A DNA stretch of 64,000 bases. Source: Winogradskyella haliclonae. Its GTDB lineage: Bacteria; Bacteroidota; Bacteroidia; Flavobacteriales; Flavobacteriaceae. The notes under the pieces are model-generated. The model had not been told where the DNA came from and ran no database searches. It was given only the letters and a program-made list of their open reading frames with translations. Shown piece by piece: positions 62,444 through 64,000 of the stretch (positions within the stretch are counted from its first letter, which is position 1; each line of letters begins with the position of its first letter). The position numbers and the translations under genes are program-made. The stretch lies in the NCBI RefSeq assembly GCF_014635865.1, contig NZ_BMDQ01000002.1:186001-250000 (forward strand), given 5' to 3'.

Positions 62444-64000
62444 TTACCTTATGATGATTTTTTGAGTCTTTACTTGACTATCATCATGTATTTTCACTAT
62501 ATATATACCCGATGAAATACTTGATACATCAATTGAGTTTACAGAATTTGACGACTCTAATTTTTTACTTATAAGTAATCGCCCATTGATATCGTACAAA
62601 TCAGCTATAGGCTTTGGAGTTAATTGACCTTCTATGTACAATTGATCTGTATCCTCAGAAGTATAAATTTTAAGACTATTTAGCTTATTTGATTCAACAG
62701 ATAATGCAGACGATGCTTGAACATAGATTGTATAGTCCTCTGATTGCCCAGTTACTAGACCAGTATAACAAGCAGAATTAATTAAACTTATACCAGAATA
62801 TCTATTATCTACTTCAGTAATAAGTCTAACTCTTACATAATCTTCATAAGGAATACTACTTGGATAACTAAGTGTAATTGGAATTGTAGAACCCGCAGCT
62901 ATATCGTTATCTAAATATTGTTGTTCCGCTTCATCATCAAAATCTCCATCATCATTCCAATCAATCCATACACCTAACTGTTGCCAATTTACGCTAAACA
63001 TACCCACGTTAATTGTATTGGATTGGTCAGCGTCAATTTCAAAATAATTAGAACAGCTATCAGAATTATCAATATTTCCACCATCACTTGCAGACGAAAA
63101 GGAACTATATGTTACGCCGTTTAATTCTACACTTGTTATACCAGAATTATTTGTACTAGTAGTATTTGTGTTACAAACGAATGTTGGAGCTGAATACGTT
63201 ATATCTGGAGCTTCATCGCCATTAGAATTTGCTATCGCTGTACCTACCATAGCAGCTCTGGCTCTAGTTTTTTGGTCATTAGTTAGTCTATCAGTACAAT
63301 TGTAATAACTCATAATGTTATTAATCGTATTATTATCTACCCAAGCACTACCAGTACAAGAATTATTAGAAGGACATGTACTTGTTTCTCTTTGGTGAGG
63401 TACAGTATCGGCGCATCCATCACTATTGTTTCCCACTGCTGTATTTGCAGGACATGTGTCTGAAGCACCGTCGCCATTAGTGTCATCTCCTTGAAAAGTA
63501 TGGTATAAATGGAAATAATGGCCTAACTCATGTACTACAGTACTATTGTCTCCATTTGAATTAAGTCCCCAACCATTTGTATTCCCAGGATCATATCCAA
63601 AAACAGAAGACATCATTACGGAGCCATGGTTACTTGATGATTCATTATAGAAGTATGCGTAGCCTTGAAAACCAGAGCCTCCATTATTACCATCTAATTC
63701 AGTTACTATCCATATATTAAAATAGTCTGTTTGAGGCCAACTTATTAATGTCTTTATGTCATTATAGCTTGCTCCATTAGAATTTAGCACATTAACTCCA
63801 AAATTTGAATAACCTGATAATCCTGAAGCATTTACTCTATTAATACCAGTTGTTGTATTACAATCTGGATCTCTTTGAGCCAAAGCAAATTCTATTTCAA
63901 AATCTATAGGACTATTTGCAGTTAATCCTCTGTAAAAATCATTTAAATTGTTAATACTACTATGTATTTGTGCATCAGAAATATTAGCCCCTGTACCTAC
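62444..64000 (-). CDS. M43 family (pappalysin-type) metalloprotease, T9SS type A sorting domain, partial
   Basis: The frame is open to the last base of the window; upstream codons continue the protein (FEIEFALAQRDPDCNT), so the N terminus lies to the right outside. Zinc site HELGHYFHLYH (HExxHxxxxxH) followed by DTCPA and, 40-60 residues on, the Met-turn NNIMSYYNCTDRLT. A GEVED-like domain follows (VWIDWNDDGDFDDEAEQQY), and the last 75 residues are a T9SS type A sorting domain (LKIYTSEDTDQLYI, LYDINGRLLISKKL, SSGIYIVKI). It is an exported endopeptidase of the metzincin clan. Confidence 0.92.
   Translation of the reverse strand, partial: VGTGANISDAQIHSSINNLNDFYRGLTANSPIDFEIEFALAQRDPDCNTTTGINRVNASGLSGYSNFGVNVLNSNGASYNDIKTLISWPQTDYFNIWIVTELDGNNGGSGFQGYAYFYNESSSNHGSVMMSSVFGYDPGNTNGWGLNSNGDNSTVVHELGHYFHLYHTFQGDDTNGDGASDTCPANTAVGNNSDGCADTVPHQRETSTCPSNNSCTGSAWVDNNTINNIMSYYNCTDRLTNDQKTRARAAMVGTAIANSNGDEAPDITYSAPTFVCNTNTTSTNNSGITSVELNGVTYSSFSSASDGGNIDNSDSCSNYFEIDADQSNTINVGMFSVNWQQLGVWIDWNDDGDFDDEAEQQYLDNDIAAGSTIPITLSYPSSIPYEDYVRVRLITEVDNRYSGISLINSACYTGLVTGQSEDYTIYVQASSALSVESNKLNSLKIYTSEDTDQLYIEGQLTPKPIADLYDINGRLLISKKLESSNSVNSIDVSSISSGIYIVKIHDDSQVKTQKIIIR

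Noticed and set aside
63883-64000. Start of the M43 protease at a TTG near 63883
   Set aside because: The frame continues without a stop to the window edge and reads as protein, so the real start is outside.
1-64000. CRISPR arrays, tRNA or rRNA genes, insertion sequences, prophage
   Set aside because: No evenly spaced identical repeats, no cloverleaf or rRNA-like sequence recognised, and no transposase or phage structural genes in any frame I read.

Overview
The window looks like chromosomal DNA of a marine-type Flavobacteriaceae (Bacteroidota). It is AT-rich. Start codons rarely have a Shine-Dalgarno box. Several promoters match the Bacteroidota pattern TTG-N17-22-TAnnTTTG. Many genes encode lipoproteins or type IX secretion system (T9SS) cargo, and there are gliding-type SprB/SprF genes. 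The genus cannot be fixed from this sequence. I see no rRNA, tRNA, CRISPR array, insertion sequence or intact prophage.

Layout. 1-5.7 kb: the 3' end of a fused 2-oxoacid dehydrogenase E1, an S9 peptidase lipoprotein, an M19 dipeptidase lipoprotein, two tandem tiny ORFs with their own terminator, and an orphan ExbD. 5.7-13.5 kb: an SF2 helicase, a secreted protein, a translationally coupled DUF1853/pseudouridine synthase pair, a DEAD-box RNA helicase, a peroxiredoxin-like protein, DUF4251 and DUF3179 proteins. 13.5-17.6 kb (minus): an M23/LysM endopeptidase, a penicillin-acylase-family lipoprotein and a LamG-like lipoprotein.

17.7-32.3 kb is the centrepiece: one leftward operon with a good promoter at 32265-32295. 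It encodes a secreted beta-helix protein, a SprC-like T9SS type B protein, a SprD-like PorP/coiled-coil/SPOR-like fusion, a 2738-residue SprB-like adhesin with about 22-23 repeats, and a PorP/SprF protein. By analogy with sprC-sprD-sprB-sprF of Flavobacterium johnsoniae it should build a T9SS-exported surface adhesin, probably for gliding or attachment.

32.4-45.7 kb: small secreted proteins, a degenerate intradiol-dioxygenase-fold protein, a patatin with internal membrane helices, an M13 peptidase, a beta-propeller protein, a LytS/LytTR two-component pair, an AraC-type regulator with a membrane sensor, a PL6 alginate-lyase-like enzyme behind a tandem operator-like palindrome, and an exported SAM methyltransferase. 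45.7-47.8 kb is a small accessory patch with a gene remnant, a REP-like motif, a membrane-anchored HNH protein and short hypotheticals. 47.9-64 kb: topoisomerase III, a cold-shock-domain protein, a large zinc metalloprotease, an MscS channel, T9SS cargo, a thioesterase/DUF72 pair, a TetR/SDR module with two matching operator sites, DUF2461, a tRNA pseudouridine synthase, and an M43 metalloprotease cut by the window end.

Most genes are single or in short runs. Rho-independent hairpins mark several boundaries. The most informative regulatory signals are the paired TetR operators, the PL6 operator and the spr promoter.
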